Source: Clostridiales bacterium (GTDB taxonomy: Bacteria > Bacillota > Clostridia > Christensenellales > Aristaeellaceae). Taken from it: 44,895 bases of DNA. The position numbers were made by a program, and so were the translations under genes. Location: NCBI GenBank assembly GCA_004557905.1, contig SFFH01000043.1, positions 1 to 44,895 of the forward strand. Reading direction: 5' to 3'. Below are positions 32,968 through 40,896 of this stretch, one piece after another (within the stretch, counting starts at the first letter, position 1; every line of letters starts with the position of its first letter). The notes beneath the pieces are model-generated. The model searched no databases. It was not told the DNA's origin and saw nothing but the letters and a program-made list of their open reading frames with translations.

Positions 32968-33981
32968 ATGATCGTCATTCTCAGACCGGAAGCATCGCAG
33001 GAGGCCGTAGGGCTGCTGATGGAGCAGATCCGCAGCCAGGGCGTGGAGATCCATTACAGCCGCGGCACGCAGGAGACCATCCTCGGCCTTGTCGGCGATA
33101 CCACGCATGTGGACGAGGACTGGCTGCGCGCCAGCGGCGTCGTGGCCGATGTGCGCCGGGTGTCCGAGCCCTACAAGCTGGCCAACCGACGCTTCCATCC
33201 GGAGGACACGAGGGTGGACGCGGGCGGCAGGACGATCGGCGAGGGCACGTTCACGGTGATCGCCGGCCCGTGCTCCGTGGAGAGCGAGGCGCAGCTGCTG
33301 GAGGTCGCCCAGGCTGTCAAGAAGAGCGGCGCGACCTGCCTGCGCGGCGGCGCGTTCAAGCCCAGGACGTCGCCGTACTCGTTCCAGGGGCTGGAAAACG
33401 AGGGCCTTGCGCTGCTGCGCGAGGCGAGGCGCATCACAGGCCTGCCCATCGTCACCGAGATCATGAGCGAGACGCAGCTTGACGACTTCGCGGACGTGGA
33501 CGTCATTCAGGTCGGCGCGAGGAACATGCAGAACTTCCGCCTGCTCAAGGCGCTGGGCCACAGCAAAAAGCCGGTGCTGCTCAAGCGCGGCCTGTCCTCC
33601 ACCATCGAGGAGCTGCTCATGAGCGCGGAGTACATCCTCGCCGGCGGCAACCCCAACGTGATCCTCTGCGAGCGCGGCATCCGCACGTTTGAAAAGATGA
33701 TCCGCAACAACCTCGATATCTCCGCCGTGCCCATCATCAAGCAGAAGTCGCATCTGCCGGTGATCATCGATCCCTCGCACGCGGCGGGCATCGCCTGGAT
33801 GGTGGAGCCGCTCGCGCGCACGGCCATCGCCGCCGGCGCGGACGGCCTGATGATCGAGGTGCACAACGATCCGCCGCACGCGCTGTGCGACGGCGCGCAG
33901 TCGCTCAACCCCGCGCAGTTCGACAGCCTGATGCAGGACGTGCGCAGGCGCGCGGCGTTTGAGGGCAAGGCGTTTTCCTGA
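32968..33981 (+). CDS. aroF: 3-deoxy-7-phosphoheptulonate synthase (DAHP synthase)
   Basis: This enzyme joins phosphoenolpyruvate and erythrose-4-phosphate in the first step of aromatic amino acid synthesis. The 337-residue type I-beta protein has an N-terminal ferredoxin-like regulatory domain (residues 1-70) and then the barrel. The barrel shows the AGPCSVES motif near residue 98, RGGAFKPRTSPYSFQG near 126, GARNMQNF, LLKRG and DPSHAAG (about 266-272). The N-terminal domain in Thermotoga-type enzymes gives Tyr/Phe feedback control, so both enzyme activity and transcription would sense the same end products here. The gene stands alone behind an attenuator and is followed by a terminator. Confidence 0.95.
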   Translation: MIVILRPEASQEAVGLLMEQIRSQGVEIHYSRGTQETILGLVGDTTHVDEDWLRASGVVADVRRVSEPYKLANRRFHPEDTRVDAGGRTIGEGTFTVIAGPCSVESEAQLLEVAQAVKKSGATCLRGGAFKPRTSPYSFQGLENEGLALLREARRITGLPIVTEIMSETQLDDFADVDVIQVGARNMQNFRLLKALGHSKKPVLLKRGLSSTIEELLMSAEYILAGGNPNVILCERGIRTFEKMIRNNLDISAVPIIKQKSHLPVIIDPSHAAGIAWMVEPLARTAIAAGADGLMIEVHNDPPHALCDGAQSLNPAQFDSLMQDVRRRAAFEGKAFS

Positions 33982-33999
33982 TACGCATCCGGAACGGAA

Positions 34000-34036
34000 A
34001 ATCCTCCGCAGGACAGGCTGTGCGGAGGATTCTTTT
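34000..34036 (+). terminator. terminator of aroF
   Basis: AATCCTCCGCA (34000-34010) pairs with TGCGGAGGATT (34021-34031), followed by CTTTTCC. Confidence 0.9.
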
Positions 34037-34068
34037 CCGGTTTACGCCATATTTCTGCCGCCCACGCC

Positions 34069-34098
34069 TTGAAAAAACGAAGGCGCATCTGCTATAAT
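34069..34098 (+). promoter_or_regulatory. promoter of the LPXTG protein gene
   Basis: TTGAAA (34069-34074)-N18-TATAAT (34093-34098). The leader from here to the ATG is about 187 nt, GC-rich and able to form several stems. I could not match it to a known riboswitch; it holds a 25-codon ORF at 34137 without a binding site. Confidence 0.65.
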
Positions 34099-34291
34099 CA
34101 ACTAGATAAGCAGGCCGCATCACGGCAGCGCGGTGCATGGACTGTGCGAAGCGACGGGCTGCGGACGAACAAGCGGATGCTGCAGGCCTGCTGCCGCCGG
34201 AGAAACACGAATGAGAACGGAATGATCATGGGAAAGCCCGTGATGAAGGCGCAACGCCGCGCAGCCGCCTGCGCGGAGAAGGAGAGGAAAC

Positions 34292-35029
34292 ATGATGAAG
34301 AGACGAGTTTTCGGCATGTTGCTGAGCCTGTGCCTGGTGCTGGCGCTCATCCCGGCCGCGGCCTTTGCGAAGGATGCAGTAAAAACGTTCACGCTGGAAG
34401 CGCCCTACACGACCAAAGTAGAGCAGGGCGGCAGCGCAAAGCCCGGCAAGACGGTCTTTAAGTTGGAAGTTGTGAGTTTCGATGGAAAAGAGCTGGAGCT
34501 TGATGGTGTGACTGTTTCCGGTTCCACCATTACCACCGACGGTGTGGGCGACTATAACAATAAGCTGACCTTTACCTTCTCCGACGAGAGCTTTTATAAG
34601 ATTTCCGATGGTGTATTTGTGCAGCAGGTGAACGAAGGCGCGGATGGCTGGACTTATGATCCCACGGTGTGGTACTTGTGGCCGCATATAGCTGGTGCCG
34701 AGCTGTCGGATGATGAGGTACCGGAGCTGGTGCCAGGCGCATACGAGCTGTCCATCTTCCCGGCGTATAAAAAGGGAACGGAATACGATTATGATTGGGA
34801 TGCTGCCCCGCTGAATCAGATGACCTTCAAAAACACCTATACAAAGACCACGACCGAGGTGACGCCCGATCCGGATGAAACCGGTTCGAACGCCGACGTA
34901 TCCGCCCTCCCGAAGACCGGCGACAGCAGCAGCCTGACGGGCTGGCTCATCCTGCTAGCCGTGGCGGCTGCCGCCATGGCGGGCGTGGTCGTGCATGGCA
35001 GGCGCAGGAAGAACGCCCGCGAGGAATGA
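34292..35029 (+). CDS. LPXTG-anchored surface protein, pilin-like
   Basis: The first of two adjacent ATGs follows GGAGAGGAAAC. The 245-residue preprotein has a Sec signal (residues 1-26) and one extracellular domain of about 150 residues. A short acidic/Thr linker follows, then a sorting signal LPKTG (206-210), a hydrophobic helix and the tail RRRKN. Sortase would join it to the wall or to a pilus. The N-terminal KVEQGG...F-K-L region and the FKNTYT motif before the linker resemble streptococcal pilin (Spy0128-type) domains that form Lys-Asn isopeptide bonds. No sortase or other pilus gene is in the window. The gene is AT-richer than its neighbours, which could mean transfer. Confidence 0.82.
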   Translation: MMKRRVFGMLLSLCLVLALIPAAAFAKDAVKTFTLEAPYTTKVEQGGSAKPGKTVFKLEVVSFDGKELELDGVTVSGSTITTDGVGDYNNKLTFTFSDESFYKISDGVFVQQVNEGADGWTYDPTVWYLWPHIAGAELSDDEVPELVPGAYELSIFPAYKKGTEYDYDWDAAPLNQMTFKNTYTKTTTEVTPDPDETGSNADVSALPKTGDSSSLTGWLILLAVAAAAMAGVVVHGRRRKNAREE

Positions 35030-35056
35030 TCGGATAACAGCACAATCCCATAGAGC

Positions 35057-35094
35057 AAACACCCTGCAGGACGAAAGACTCCTGCAGGGTGTTT
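35057..35094 (+). terminator. terminator after the LPXTG gene
   Basis: A perfect 15-bp stem (AAACACCCTGCAGGA at 35057-35071 with its complement at 35080-35094) has an 8-base loop and a short T-rich end. Between here and 35265 I see only A/T-rich leader sequence. Confidence 0.88.
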
Positions 35095-35265
35095 CAGCAT
35101 ATCAGAAAAATGGAAAAAAATCCACCGCTGACGCCGGAAACGCGCAGGATTTTTCACAGCGCTGCGCTTTTTGGAAAAGGCGGCGCGAAAACCAGGCAGG
35201 AATCCTTTCTCCGCTGTAGAATGATAATTAGGTTGGTCAAAAATGTTTTTGGAAGAGGAATTTCT

Positions 35266-38200
35266 GTGACGGAAGACATGATGGAGACGCTCCGGCTCAT
35301 CACGCCGGAGGAGGAATATGCGGCGGGCCTGGCGCTGTACCGGGCGGGCGGCGTGCATCCGATGGAGGAGGAGGCGGGCATGCTGCGCTTTGTCGTGGAC
35401 GACAACCCGCGGCGCGTGGTGCGCGTGGGCGCGGGCGGCAGGCTCAGCGGCCGCTGCTCGTGCGATTTCTTCGGCAACGTGCACAAGCCCTGCCGCCATC
35501 TGGCGGCGGCGATGCTGCAGGCGATGGCCTCCGGCGCGATCGAGGAGATTCGCCGCAGGCGTGCCCGGGAGAACGCGGGCAAGCTGATGGGCACGATTCA
35601 GGCGGCGCTGCCGATGGAGACGCCGCTGGAAATGGAGGTCACGCTGCAGCTCGTTGGGCAGCAGCCGGTGCGCGTGTCCCTGCGCGTGGGGCAGGAGCGC
35701 ATGTACGTCGTCAAGTCGATGGCGCAGTTCCTGCACGCGCTCTCGCACGGGGAGACGATGGCCTTCGGCAAGGGCTTTGTGCTCGAGCCGCAGTGGATGG
35801 GCTTTACGGGCGTGAACGAAAAGATCATCCGCCTGCTGCAGGACGCGGCCTACGTCTGCCAGTTGGAGGGCAGGCTGGTGCAGACGGGCCTGGAGGCCAA
35901 GTGGCTGAGCGTCGGGGACCGCTTTGTCCCCCGGCTGATGCAGCTGCTGATGGCCAAGCCGTTCAAGCTCTCCTTCGGCGAGGAGGTTTATCACATCCCC
36001 TGCGTGTTCGACGGACAGGCGGAGCTGCTCTTCGGCGTGTCCAGAAGCGGACGCGAGCTGGAGGTGCGCGCGCAGATGCCCAAATCCCTGCGGCCGCTGG
36101 GGCAGGACTGCCGCTTCGTCTTCTGCGAGGGCGACGTGCTGCGCCTGCCGCCGGAGCAGCAGGACATCGTGCGCGTGATGCTGGAGGCGGGAAGGGACGG
36201 CCAGGCGGCCTTCCGCTTTGACGCGGAGCAGAGCGCGCGTGTGATCTCCGAGCTGCTGCCGGCGCTCGAGCGCGCGGGCACGGTGACCCTCGAGGGCGCG
36301 CTGGCCGAGTGCATCGTGCGCCGTCCGCTGACGGTCAAGGCGTACTTTGACCGTGAGGAGCGCATTGTGCTCGCCAGGCTGGCGTTTGGCTACGGCGACG
36401 AGGAGATCGATCCGTTCGCGCCGACGCCTGTCCGAAGCGAGGAGGACGAGCGCGTGCTGATGCTGCGCGACGCGGCGGGCGAGCGCGCGGCGCTCGACCT
36501 GCTGGCCAAAGCGGGCTTCCGCATGCAGAAGGGCCGCGTGATCCTCAGCGGCCAGGAGCCCATCTACCGCTTTCTGACCGAGGGCATCTACGAGCTGCAG
36601 AAGACGGCGGAGGTCTACTGCTCCGACGAGTTCCGCAGGCTGACCCCGCGCAAGCCGCATTTCTCCGGCATGCTGCGCATGCAGGAGGGCGCGCTGCAGC
36701 TGGAGCTGAGCGAAAACGGCGAGCCCGCGCCGGAGGTTCTGGCAATCCTGCAGGCGCTGCGCGACAACCGGAAGTACTTCCGGCTCAAGGACGGCTCGTT
36801 CCTCGACCTGACGGACATGGACGAGTGGCGCGAGCTGGCGGAGGCCGCTGCCGGCGCGCAGGAGGAAGGCGAGGAGGAGGGCGAGCGCGGCCGCGGTCTG
36901 CTGGAGATTCAGTCCTTCCGCGCGGCGTACATGCTCAGCCTGCTGGAAAACGGCCGCCTGCCCGTGGCCGCGGACCAGTCGGTGAAGACGTTTGTGGCCT
37001 CCATGGACGAGGACGGCGAGCCGTGCCCCGAGCCGCTTTGCAGCATGCTGCGCCCGTATCAGCTGCGCGGCTTCATGTGGATGCAGGCGCTCGATCGCCT
37101 GCACATGGGCGGCATCCTGGCGGACGACATGGGCCTGGGCAAGACGCTGCAGGTCATCTCGCTCCTGCTGTGGGCGAAGCGCCGGGGCGGGGAGCAGCGG
37201 CCGTCCATCGTCGTCGCGCCGACGTCGCTGGTCTATAACTGGATGGCGGAGATCAGGCGCTTTGCGCCGGAGATCCGCGTGGCGGCGGGCGAGGGAACGC
37301 AGAGCGCCCGCGCGCAGACCATCGCGCGCCTGGCGAAGGAGGACTGCGATATCGATGTGTACCTCACGTCCTATCCGCTCATCCGCCGGGACATCGGGCA
37401 GCTGAGCGCCATTTCGTTCCGCTTCGCCATCCTCGACGAGGCACAGTACATCAAGAACGCCATGAGTGTGGGCGCGGGCGCGGTCAAGCAGCTCAAGGCG
37501 CAGACGCGCTTCGCGCTGACCGGCACGCCGATGGAGAACCATCCGGGCGAGCTGTGGTCGATCTTCGACTTCGTGCTGCCGGGCTATCTGCTCTCCTTTG
37601 CGCAGTTCATGCACCGCTTCGGCACGGGCGAGGAGGCGGACGTGCTGCGCCGGCGCATCCGCCCGTTCCTGTTGCGCCGCCTCAAGGGTGACGTACTGAA
37701 GGAGCTGCCGGAGAAGAACGAGATTGAGATGATGGCGGACATGACCGAGGAGCAGCGCAGGGTTTACCAGGCGAGCCTGATGCGGCTGCGCCCGCAGATG
37801 GACACCATGCTCGCGGGCAAAAACCGCATCGAGGTGCTTGCGGCGATCACGGAGCTGCGCCAGATCTGCGGGCATCCGTCGCTGGTGCTGCCCTCCTACG
37901 CGGCCTCGAGCGGCAAGCTCGACCTGCTGCTGGACATCCTGCCCGGCTCGCTGGAGGCGGGCCACCGCGCACTCATCTTCTCGCAGTTCACGCGCATGCT
38001 CAAAATCCTGCAGCGCAGGCTGGAGGCCGTGGGCATCGAGTGCCTGTACCTGGACGGCGAGACGCCGCCCAAGCGCCGTATCGAGCTGGTCGACCAGTTC
38101 AACGGCGGCAGGGGCCAGGTGTTCCTGATCTCGCTCAAGGCGGGCGGCTCGGGCCTCAACCTCGTGGGCGCGGACACGGTGATTCACTTCGATCCCTGGT

Positions 38201-38418
38201 GGAATCCCGCCGCGGAGGACCAGGCGACCGACCGCGCGCACCGCATCGGCCAGAAGAACACGGTCAACGTCATCCGGCTCATCACGCGCGGCAGCATCGA
38301 GGAGCAGGTCGTCAAGCTCGGCGCGCGCAAGCGCGAGCTGTTTGATCAGATGATTACCGCCGGCGAGGCGATGCCCACGCAGCTGACGCAGGAGGATATC
38401 CGCGCGCTGTTTGAATAA
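35266..38418 (+). CDS. SWIM zinc-finger SNF2-family helicase
   Basis: A GTG at 35266 after GGAAGAGGAA is taken as the start; an ATG 45 bases upstream is an alternative. The 1050-residue protein has an N-terminal SWIM zinc finger (Cys64, Cys66, Cys76, His78). A middle region of about 450 residues follows with alpha/beta segments, as in the bacterial SNF2 (HepA-like) group. The ATPase starts near residue 590: Walker A GLGKT with Lys626, DEAQ at 724-727, LTGTPMEN near 755, and in the second lobe FSQFTRMLKIL, AGGSGLNL and the DRAHRIGQ arginine-finger motif. It is a DNA translocase that could remodel protein-DNA complexes or stalled RNA polymerase. It is a single gene between a terminator and a double-hairpin repeat. 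Confidence 0.93.
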   Translation: MTEDMMETLRLITPEEEYAAGLALYRAGGVHPMEEEAGMLRFVVDDNPRRVVRVGAGGRLSGRCSCDFFGNVHKPCRHLAAAMLQAMASGAIEEIRRRRARENAGKLMGTIQAALPMETPLEMEVTLQLVGQQPVRVSLRVGQERMYVVKSMAQFLHALSHGETMAFGKGFVLEPQWMGFTGVNEKIIRLLQDAAYVCQLEGRLVQTGLEAKWLSVGDRFVPRLMQLLMAKPFKLSFGEEVYHIPCVFDGQAELLFGVSRSGRELEVRAQMPKSLRPLGQDCRFVFCEGDVLRLPPEQQDIVRVMLEAGRDGQAAFRFDAEQSARVISELLPALERAGTVTLEGALAECIVRRPLTVKAYFDREERIVLARLAFGYGDEEIDPFAPTPVRSEEDERVLMLRDAAGERAALDLLAKAGFRMQKGRVILSGQEPIYRFLTEGIYELQKTAEVYCSDEFRRLTPRKPHFSGMLRMQEGALQLELSENGEPAPEVLAILQALRDNRKYFRLKDGSFLDLTDMDEWRELAEAAAGAQEEGEEEGERGRGLLEIQSFRAAYMLSLLENGRLPVAADQSVKTFVASMDEDGEPCPEPLCSMLRPYQLRGFMWMQALDRLHMGGILADDMGLGKTLQVISLLLWAKRRGGEQRPSIVVAPTSLVYNWMAEIRRFAPEIRVAAGEGTQSARAQTIARLAKEDCDIDVYLTSYPLIRRDIGQLSAISFRFAILDEAQYIKNAMSVGAGAVKQLKAQTRFALTGTPMENHPGELWSIFDFVLPGYLLSFAQFMHRFGTGEEADVLRRRIRPFLLRRLKGDVLKELPEKNEIEMMADMTEEQRRVYQASLMRLRPQMDTMLAGKNRIEVLAAITELRQICGHPSLVLPSYAASSGKLDLLLDILPGSLEAGHRALIFSQFTRMLKILQRRLEAVGIECLYLDGETPPKRRIELVDQFNGGRGQVFLISLKAGGSGLNLVGADTVIHFDPWWNPAAEDQATDRAHRIGQKNTVNVIRLITRGSIEEQVVKLGARKRELFDQMITAGEAMPTQLTQEDIRALFE

Positions 38419-38437
38419 ACCGCAAAGCGTCAAAAGA

Positions 38438-38512
38438 ACGCGCGAAGCGGGGAAGGGAGTCTGAGGGATGAAATCCCTCAGCCGGGGTCTGGGGCCTGCG
38501 GCCCCAGCGTTC
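38438..38512 (+). repeat. 3'-end double-hairpin repeat, copy C
   Basis: GCGCGAAGCG begins about 20 bases after the SNF2 stop. Hairpin 1 is CTGAGGGAT/ATCCCTCAG (38461-38481) and hairpin 2 is CTGGGGCC/GGCCCCAG (38489-38507), ending AGCGTTC. Stems differ in sequence from copies A and B but keep pairing. Confidence 0.75.
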
Positions 38513-38519
38513 TCTCCGG

Positions 38520-38548
38520 TTGACGGCCCATCATCCCTATCGTATAAT
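38520..38548 (+). promoter_or_regulatory. promoter of radC operon
   Basis: TTGACG (38520-38525)-N17-TATAAT (38543-38548), a near-consensus sigma-A promoter 25 bp before the radC ATG. Confidence 0.85.
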
Positions 38549-38572
38549 GATCCCAAAAGGAGGCGGCGCGCC

Positions 38573-39376
38573 ATGGCGGAGAAGGAAAAGTCCATTCACG
38601 CGGGGCACAGGGAGCGCCTGCGTCAGCGCCTGCGCACGGCGGGGCTTTCCGCCTTTTCCGAGCACGAGGTGCTGGAGCTGCTGCTCACCTATGCGATTCC
38701 CCAGCGGGACGTGAACCCGCTGGCGCACGAGCTGATCGCCGTGTTCGGCAGCCTGAACGCCGTGCTCAGCGCGGACGAAAACGAGCTGCTGCGCGTGAAG
38801 GGCATGGGCAAAAGCGCGGCGCTTTTTCTGACGATGATGCCGCAGCTGGCGCGCTATTGCCAGATGAACGCGCTGGGCGAGCGCCCGGTCATCGTGACGC
38901 TTCACGACGCGCGCACATACTGCGCGCCGCTGTTCTTCGGCGTGGCGGAGGAGCAGATTTACATGCTCTGCCTGGATCAGGCGGGCCATGTGCTGCACAG
39001 ATCGCTGCTGCACACGGGCACGGTGGATCAGGTGGCGCTGCATCCGCGCACGGTCGTGGAGACGGCGCTGCGCCACAAGGCGTATTCCGTCATTCTGGCG
39101 CACAATCACCCCAGCGGCGTGGCCTTGCCGTCCCAGCCGGATCTTGACGTGACCAGGCAGATCACCACGGCGCTGTACCTCATCGGCATCCAGCTGGTGG
39201 ATCACATGATCTTTGCCGGGCGCGAGGCGTACTCGATGGTCCGCGGGCGATGTCTGGGCAGCGCGCAGGAGGACGCGTCGTTCAGCTATGTGGTCAGCGC
39301 CGAAGGCAAGCGCGACGGCGGCCTCAGGGACGAGGAATATGAATGGGTGTCGCTCGCGCCGGACGGCATAGAATAA
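38573..39376 (+). CDS. radC: RadC-family JAB/MPN domain protein
   Basis: The ATG at 38573 follows AAAGGAGG. The 267-residue protein has a helix-hairpin-helix-like N-terminal part (residues 10-95, with the LLRVKGMGKSAA loop) and a JAMM metal centre made by His177 and His179 of HNHPSG and Asp190. RadC proteins were long linked to DNA repair, but the biochemical role is not settled; the metal site suggests a hydrolase. The C-terminal 35 residues beyond the usual end are charged and unexplained. It leads an operon with the YdcF-like and rsmG genes. Confidence 0.92.
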   Translation: MAEKEKSIHAGHRERLRQRLRTAGLSAFSEHEVLELLLTYAIPQRDVNPLAHELIAVFGSLNAVLSADENELLRVKGMGKSAALFLTMMPQLARYCQMNALGERPVIVTLHDARTYCAPLFFGVAEEQIYMLCLDQAGHVLHRSLLHTGTVDQVALHPRTVVETALRHKAYSVILAHNHPSGVALPSQPDLDVTRQITTALYLIGIQLVDHMIFAGREAYSMVRGRCLGSAQEDASFSYVVSAEGKRDGGLRDEEYEWVSLAPDGIE

Positions 39377-39390
39377 AAGGAGAGCATATC

Positions 39391-39978
39391 TTGAACAGAA
39401 TCATAAGGAGGCTGCTGGTGGGGCTGGTTGTGCTGGCGTGTCTGGGCCTTGCCTGCACGGCGGGACTGATGGGCTTTGTCTATTACAAGGAGACGCATCT
39501 GCCGCCGGTCGGGGATTCCGACGTGATCATCGTGCTGGGCGCGCAGGTGAAGGAGGACGGCACGCCGTCCGTGGCGCTTGAGCGCAGGCTGACGGCGGCG
39601 CTGGAGAGCTATCAGGAAAAACCGCAGCTCATCATCGTCTGCGGCGCGCAGGGCATCAACGAGCCGCGCGCCGAGGGCGACGTGATGCGCGACTGGCTGA
39701 TTGAAAAAGGCGTCCGTCCGGAGGACGTGGTCGCGGAGACGGCGTCGTTCAACACGCGGGAAAACCTGGTCTACGCCAGGGCGATCATGGAGCACCGGGG
39801 GCTTTCGCAGGCGCTGATCGTGACCAGCGACTATCACGTCGCGCGCGCGCTGGCGCTGTGCAGGCAGACGGGCATCGCCGCCACGGGCAAGGGCAGCCCG
39901 TCCAAGCCCGAATACTTCATCAAGAATCACTTCAGAGAGGGGCTCAGCTGGATCAAGCTCTGGCTGGAAAGCAGATGA
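39391..39978 (+). CDS. YdcF/SanA-like (DUF218) membrane-anchored protein
   Basis: A TTG start at 39391 follows AAAGGAGAGC. The 195-residue protein has one N-terminal membrane helix (residues 7-30) and an extracytoplasmic DUF218 domain. The domain shows DVIIVLGAQV near residue 44, SFNTRENLVYAR near 118 and VTSDYHVARAL near 140. SanA and YdcF affect envelope permeability and SAM binding respectively, but no clear reaction is known for the family. It follows radC by 14 bp and overlaps rsmG by 4 bp (ATGA). Confidence 0.88.
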   Translation: MNRIIRRLLVGLVVLACLGLACTAGLMGFVYYKETHLPPVGDSDVIIVLGAQVKEDGTPSVALERRLTAALESYQEKPQLIIVCGAQGINEPRAEGDVMRDWLIEKGVRPEDVVAETASFNTRENLVYARAIMEHRGLSQALIVTSDYHVARALALCRQTGIAATGKGSPSKPEYFIKNHFREGLSWIKLWLESR

Positions 39979-40694
39979 TGAACAGAGAACGACTGATGCG
40001 CGGTCTTGACGCGCTGGGCATCGCCTATGACCAGACCGCCATGGAGCGCTTTGAGGCGTTCCACGCGATCCTGGACGAGTACAACCAGAGGATGGATCTG
40101 ACGGCGGTGCTCGACGAGGACGAGCGCGTCGACCGGCACGACCTGGACAGCGCCGCGCCGCTGGCGCAGGGGCTGCTGGCGCAGAATGCGCGGGTGATCG
40201 ACGTGGGCACGGGCGCGGGCTTTCCGGGCATGCCGCTGCTGATCCTGCGCCCCGATCTTCAGATGACGTTTCTGGATGCGCTCAGCAAGCGGATCGCGTT
40301 TCTTCAGGACGCGCTGAAGCGGCTGAATCTGACGGCGACGGCGCTGCACGCGCGCGCGGAGGATGCGGCGCGGATGGAGGCGCACCGGGAGGCCTACGAC
40401 GCGGCGGTGTCCCGTGCGGTGGCGTCGAGCGCGACGCTGCAGGAGCTGACGCTGCCGTTCGTGAAGACCGGCGGCCTGGCGATTGCCTGGAAGGGCCCGG
40501 GCGTGCAGGACGAGCTGGTTGCGGCCAAGCGCGCGGCGTTCGTGCTGGGCGGCACGGTGCGCGGCGTCAGCCCGGCGCCGGTGCCGGGCCGGGAGGACTG
40601 GGCGCACTGCCTGCTCATCACCGACAAGACCGGCAAAACGCCCAAGGCGTATCCGCGCAAGGCGGGCACGCCGGGCAGGAAGCCGCTGGCGTGA
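39975..40694 (+). CDS. rsmG: 16S rRNA (guanine-N7)-methyltransferase RsmG
   Basis: RsmG methylates G527 of 16S rRNA with SAM. The 239-residue protein shows NQRMDLTAV near residue 38, the SAM loop DVGTGAGFPGMPL near 75, LDALSKRIAFL near 98, and SRAVAS near 141, all standard for RsmG. Start by ATGA overlap with the YdcF-like gene. In many bacteria rsmG sits next to mnmG near the origin; here it is in a radC operon instead. Its loss gives low-level streptomycin resistance in other species. Confidence 0.95.
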   Translation: MMNRERLMRGLDALGIAYDQTAMERFEAFHAILDEYNQRMDLTAVLDEDERVDRHDLDSAAPLAQGLLAQNARVIDVGTGAGFPGMPLLILRPDLQMTFLDALSKRIAFLQDALKRLNLTATALHARAEDAARMEAHREAYDAAVSRAVASSATLQELTLPFVKTGGLAIAWKGPGVQDELVAAKRAAFVLGGTVRGVSPAPVPGREDWAHCLLITDKTGKTPKAYPRKAGTPGRKPLA

Positions 40695-40729
40695 AACGCC
40701 GCCTTGACGGACAAAACGACAAAACAAGA

Positions 40730-40768
40730 AGCCGTGATTCCGGATTTCCGGGAACCACGGCTTTTTTG
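40730..40768 (+). terminator. terminator of the radC-rsmG operon
   Basis: AAGCCGTG(G)-type arms at 40730-40737 and 40757-40764 enclose an inner TTCCGG/CCGGGAA stem, followed by six T's. Confidence 0.88.
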
Positions 40769-40773
40769 CCATA

Positions 40774-40841
40774 TAGGAAATTGCTTGAAGAATTGAGCAG
40801 CGAGCACGGAACAGCTTGGTTTTGCAAAGCGGTTCAGAAGT
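40774..40841 (+). repeat. post-terminator repeat, copy 3
   Basis: This 68-bp unit starts with ATAGGAAATTGC, six bases after the rsmG terminator T-run, and contains GCAGCGAGCACGGAA. It is 48/68 identical, ungapped, to copy 2 at 18814. It is followed by a GGGCGGGC/GCCCGC stem (about 40848-40862). Confidence 0.75.
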
Positions 40842-40896
40842 GGGGGGGCGGGCACGGCCCGCTTTCTTGCATAAGGCATGCCGGGGCATCTGTGCT

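Noticed and set aside
34105..34291. Cyclic-di-GMP riboswitch or leader ORF (34137, 25 codons) before the LPXTG gene
   Set aside because: The conserved GEMM boxes are absent and the small ORF has no ribosome binding site or tell-tale codon bias.
34837..38595. A 1252-codon open frame on the minus strand across the SNF2 gene
   Set aside because: It is exactly antisense to a clear SNF2 helicase, is rich in Arg, His, Gln and Ala without motifs, and exists because stops are rare on the antisense strand of GC-rich genes.
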